Positions 40,019 to 40,355 of a DNA stretch of 40,355 nt are shown piece after piece. The translations under genes were made by a program, and so were the position numbers. Position 1 is the stretch's first letter; each line of letters begins with the position of its first letter. The notes under the pieces are model-generated. The model worked only from the letters and a program-made list of their open reading frames with translations. It searched no databases and was not told the origin of the DNA. The DNA comes from Halobacillus sp. BBL2006 (GTDB lineage: Bacteria; Bacillota; Bacilli; Bacillales; Halobacillaceae). Location of the stretch: assembly GCF_000786645.1 (NCBI RefSeq), contig NZ_JRNX01000018.1, positions 1 through 40,355 on the forward strand. Direction: 5' to 3'.

Positions 40019-40355
40019 GATCTTGTCCTCCCTTAGATTGCTGCATGATTTGCATTTTCAAACGATCCCACTGCGTACGGAGTTTATCAGGACTAAGGAT
40101 GTTTACATTCCAGAACGAATCTTTTTGGACCCAATCAATAACACCTTCCACCTTTTTAGGATCCCTGTTATCAATCTCCACTAGCTTTCTAAAGTCATCT
40201 GCCCACTTTTGGAAGTTCGGCTTCTTGTGATCAGGATTGTTTTCCAGAATTCGGTTATATAAATGTTCAGCTAATTGGTAATAGATAGAAGAAGTGTCGT
40301 ATTCCTTGGAGCGGGAACCGCGATAAGAATCACGACGTTTATTATTCTTTTCTTT
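39936..40355 (-). CDS. DnaD-like replication initiator, 3' part
   Basis: 139 residues inside the window; the 5' end lies beyond the right edge. YYQLAEHLYNRILENNPDH, NFQKWADDFRKLVEID and the DSFWNVNILSPDKLRTQWD end match the C-terminal part of phage replisome organisers with a DnaD-like domain. The ssDNA/helicase-loader module with DnaC is typical. The last 27 codons overlap the DnaC-like gene. Confidence 0.8.
   Translation of the reverse strand, partial: KEKNNKRRDSYRGSRSKEYDTSSIYYQLAEHLYNRILENNPDHKKPNFQKWADDFRKLVEIDNRDPKKVEGVIDWVQKDSFWNVNILSPDKLRTQWDRLKMQIMQQSKGGQDRGRIPERHRADNSRDKDFSSGRKHLLG

Noticed and set aside
1-40355. CRISPR array or insertion sequence
   Set aside because: No regularly spaced direct repeats of 24-40 bp and no transposase gene or terminal repeats seen.

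Overview
The window is low-GC Gram-positive DNA of Bacillaceae type: strong AGGAGG-like ribosome binding sites, many TTG and GTG starts, and aroK, a yqzE-like gene and comGA at the left edge. A halophilic or marine genus such as Halobacillus or its relatives would fit, but that is a guess. Only about the first 1.16 kb is host chromosome. From about 1160 to the right edge the DNA is one prophage of the HK97-like, cos-type siphovirus kind. Its right end, immunity region and a possible second integrase lie outside the window.

The left host flank ends inside comGA, the ATPase gene of the competence pseudopilus operon. The reading frame is cut at the Walker A motif, so the prophage seems to use comGA as its attachment site, comparable in principle to comK prophages of Listeria. 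Inside the prophage, from the left edge inward (almost all genes on the minus strand), come: a replication-relaxation gene and an FtsK/HerA-like ATPase gene, with an operator-rich region and a small XRE regulator; an accessory lipoprotein; the lysis cassette (SLH-bearing amidase, holin, XhlA) behind a highly structured mRNA leader; and a 990-residue tail-tip/receptor-binding protein. Next is an odd block with genes on both strands (tyrosine recombinase, XRE regulator, coiled-coil protein, O-antigen-polymerase-like membrane protein). After it follow a beta-helix tail spike, baseplate genes, a distal tail protein carrying an inserted module, the tape measure protein with an M23 peptidase, frameshifted tail chaperones, a glycosyltransferase gene, the major tail protein, head-tail genes, capsid, protease, portal, terminase and HNH.

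Right of the terminase are a tRNA-Asn(GTT) gene and a RinA-type late regulator. Beyond these lies the early/middle region, which is tightly overlapped and rich in genes of 20 to 140 codons: zinc-finger proteins, a Dam-type methyltransferase, dUTPase, a LexA-type HTH protein, SSB, a second HNH protein, a sporulation-type sigma factor, a DnaC-like helicase loader and the 3' part of a DnaD-like initiator gene.

The points I find most interesting are these. (1) The major capsid and major tail proteins, and no other protein in the window, end in the same poly-Thr-Ser-Ala tail. A GT-A-like glycosyltransferase gene sits directly after the major tail gene and is fused to a small phage domain that keeps its own start site. 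This suggests a virion-glycosylation system. (2) The prophage interrupts comGA. (3) A recombinase/regulator/polysaccharide-polymerase block with convergent terminators splits the late operon. (4) A candidate mutually exclusive RNA fold controls the start of the lysis cassette.
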